Assembly: GCF_018138385.1 (NCBI RefSeq)
Contig: NZ_JAGSIE010000009.1
Location: 62,001 to 126,000 of the forward strand
Origin: Allobacillus saliphilus
GTDB lineage: Bacteria; Bacillota; Bacilli; Bacillales; Alkalibacillaceae
Reading direction: 5' to 3'
Length of the DNA stretch: 64,000 nt
Part shown: piece by piece, positions 63,723 through 64,000 of the stretch
Layout of the letters: each line of letters opens with the position of its first letter
How positions within the stretch are numbered: position 1 is the stretch's first letter
Notes under the pieces: model-generated
Databases searched by the model: none
The model's input: only the letters and a program-made list of their open reading frames with translations
Told to the model about the DNA's origin: nothing
Position numbers and translations under genes: made by a program

Positions 63723-64000
63723 TTAAATCCAACCTCTATATCTTGCAGCCTCTGTCGCTCTTCGTACACCAACCATATATGCTGCTAAACGCATATCGAT
63801 TTGGCGGTTTTGTGATGTCGTATACACATTATTGAATGAACGAACAAGGACTTCACGAAGTTTCTCTTGAACTTCTTCTTCTTTCCAGTAGTAACCTTGG
63901 TTATTCTGTACCCATTCAAAGTAAGATACAGTAACCCCACCAGAGGAAGCAAGTACGTCTGGCACTAGTAAGATTCCTCGTTCTGTTAAAATTTTAGTCG
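63723..64000 (-). CDS. gudB: NAD-specific glutamate dehydrogenase, C-terminal part
   Basis: Only the last 92 codons are inside the window; the start lies beyond the right edge. The visible segment begins [29 protein letters not shown] (quoted in part: [15 protein letters not shown]), a signature of Glu/Leu/Phe/Val dehydrogenases, and ends AARYRGWI. Adjacency to ypdA favours gudB over rocG. Confidence 0.88.
   Translation of the reverse strand, partial: TKILTERGILLVPDVLASSGGVTVSYFEWVQNNQGYYWKEEEVQEKLREVLVRSFNNVYTTSQNRQIDMRLAAYMVGVRRATEAARYRGWI

Overview
The window looks like core chromosome of a low-GC, endospore-forming member of the Bacillaceae. Gene content and order follow the Bacillus subtilis blocks ypsC-rnpB-gpsB-ypsA, recU-ponA, nth-dnaD-asnS-aspB-ypmB, dinG-pan-birA-cca-bshA-mgsA-dapB-ypjD, ypjA-qcrCBA-ypiFBA-aro-cheR-ndk-hepT-menG-hepS, hup-spoIVA-yphFE-gpsA-der-ypfD-cmk-ypfA-ypeB-sleB and ypdA-gudB. 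Spore genes (spoIVA, spoVIF, ypeB, sleB), bacillithiol genes (bshA, ypdA), a menaquinone:cytochrome c reductase and heptaprenyl synthesis fit that assignment. Strongly acidic low-complexity C-terminal tails on PonA and QcrC hint at a halophilic or halotolerant lineage (inference). No prophage, insertion sequence, CRISPR array, tRNA or rRNA was seen.

Layout. 1-4.4 kb (minus): a partial gene, ung, two small genes, a Tat translocase cluster (tatC and two tatA genes, one very short with a GTG start), dfrA and thyA. 4.5-6.9 kb (plus): an NlpC/P60 wall hydrolase, a cold-shock gene with a long leader, and a queuosine-precursor transporter behind a preQ1-I riboswitch. 7-15.6 kb (minus): sulfurtransferase, the bpsB/bpsA alkylpyrone pair, a carboxypeptidase, ypsC, RNase P RNA, gpsB, ypsA, cdd and three Ypp-type genes. 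15.8-19.1 kb (plus): recU-ponA. 19.4-34.5 kb (minus): nth, dnaD, asnS, aspB, ypmB, a degenerate metallo-beta-lactamase-fold gene, dinG, panDCB, birA, cca, bshA, mgsA, dapB, ypjD. ypjC (plus) stands alone. 35.7-64 kb is all minus: yugP, ypjA, qcrABC, ypiFBA, aroA/B/C, cheR, ndk, hepT-menG-hepS, hup, spoIVA, yphF/E, spoVIF, gpsA, der, ypfD, plsC, cmk, ypfA, ypeB, sleB, asparaginase, ypdA and the end of a glutamate dehydrogenase gene.

Genes that work together: ThyA and DfrA form the thymidylate/folate cycle. TatA/TatC could export QcrA, which has a twin-arginine signal. HepS/HepT/MenG make the menaquinone that QcrABC oxidises. PanB, PanC and PanD make pantothenate. BshA and YpdA act at the two ends of bacillithiol metabolism. 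AroC, AroB and AroA serve the chorismate pathway. SleB and YpeB act in germination, RecU and PonA in chromosome and wall maintenance. Compared with B. subtilis, the trp-hisC-tyrA block, folE-mtrB, bshB1, ypmA, prsW and yphG are not at their usual places.

No clearly new multi-gene system is visible; this is mostly ordinary core genome. The points most worth a second look are the 21-bp periodic repeat after ponA, the nested inverted repeat between der and ypfD, the degenerate metallo-beta-lactamase gene, the sulfurtransferase translationally coupled to the alkylpyrone genes, the likely leaderless ypsA, and the preQ1 riboswitch.
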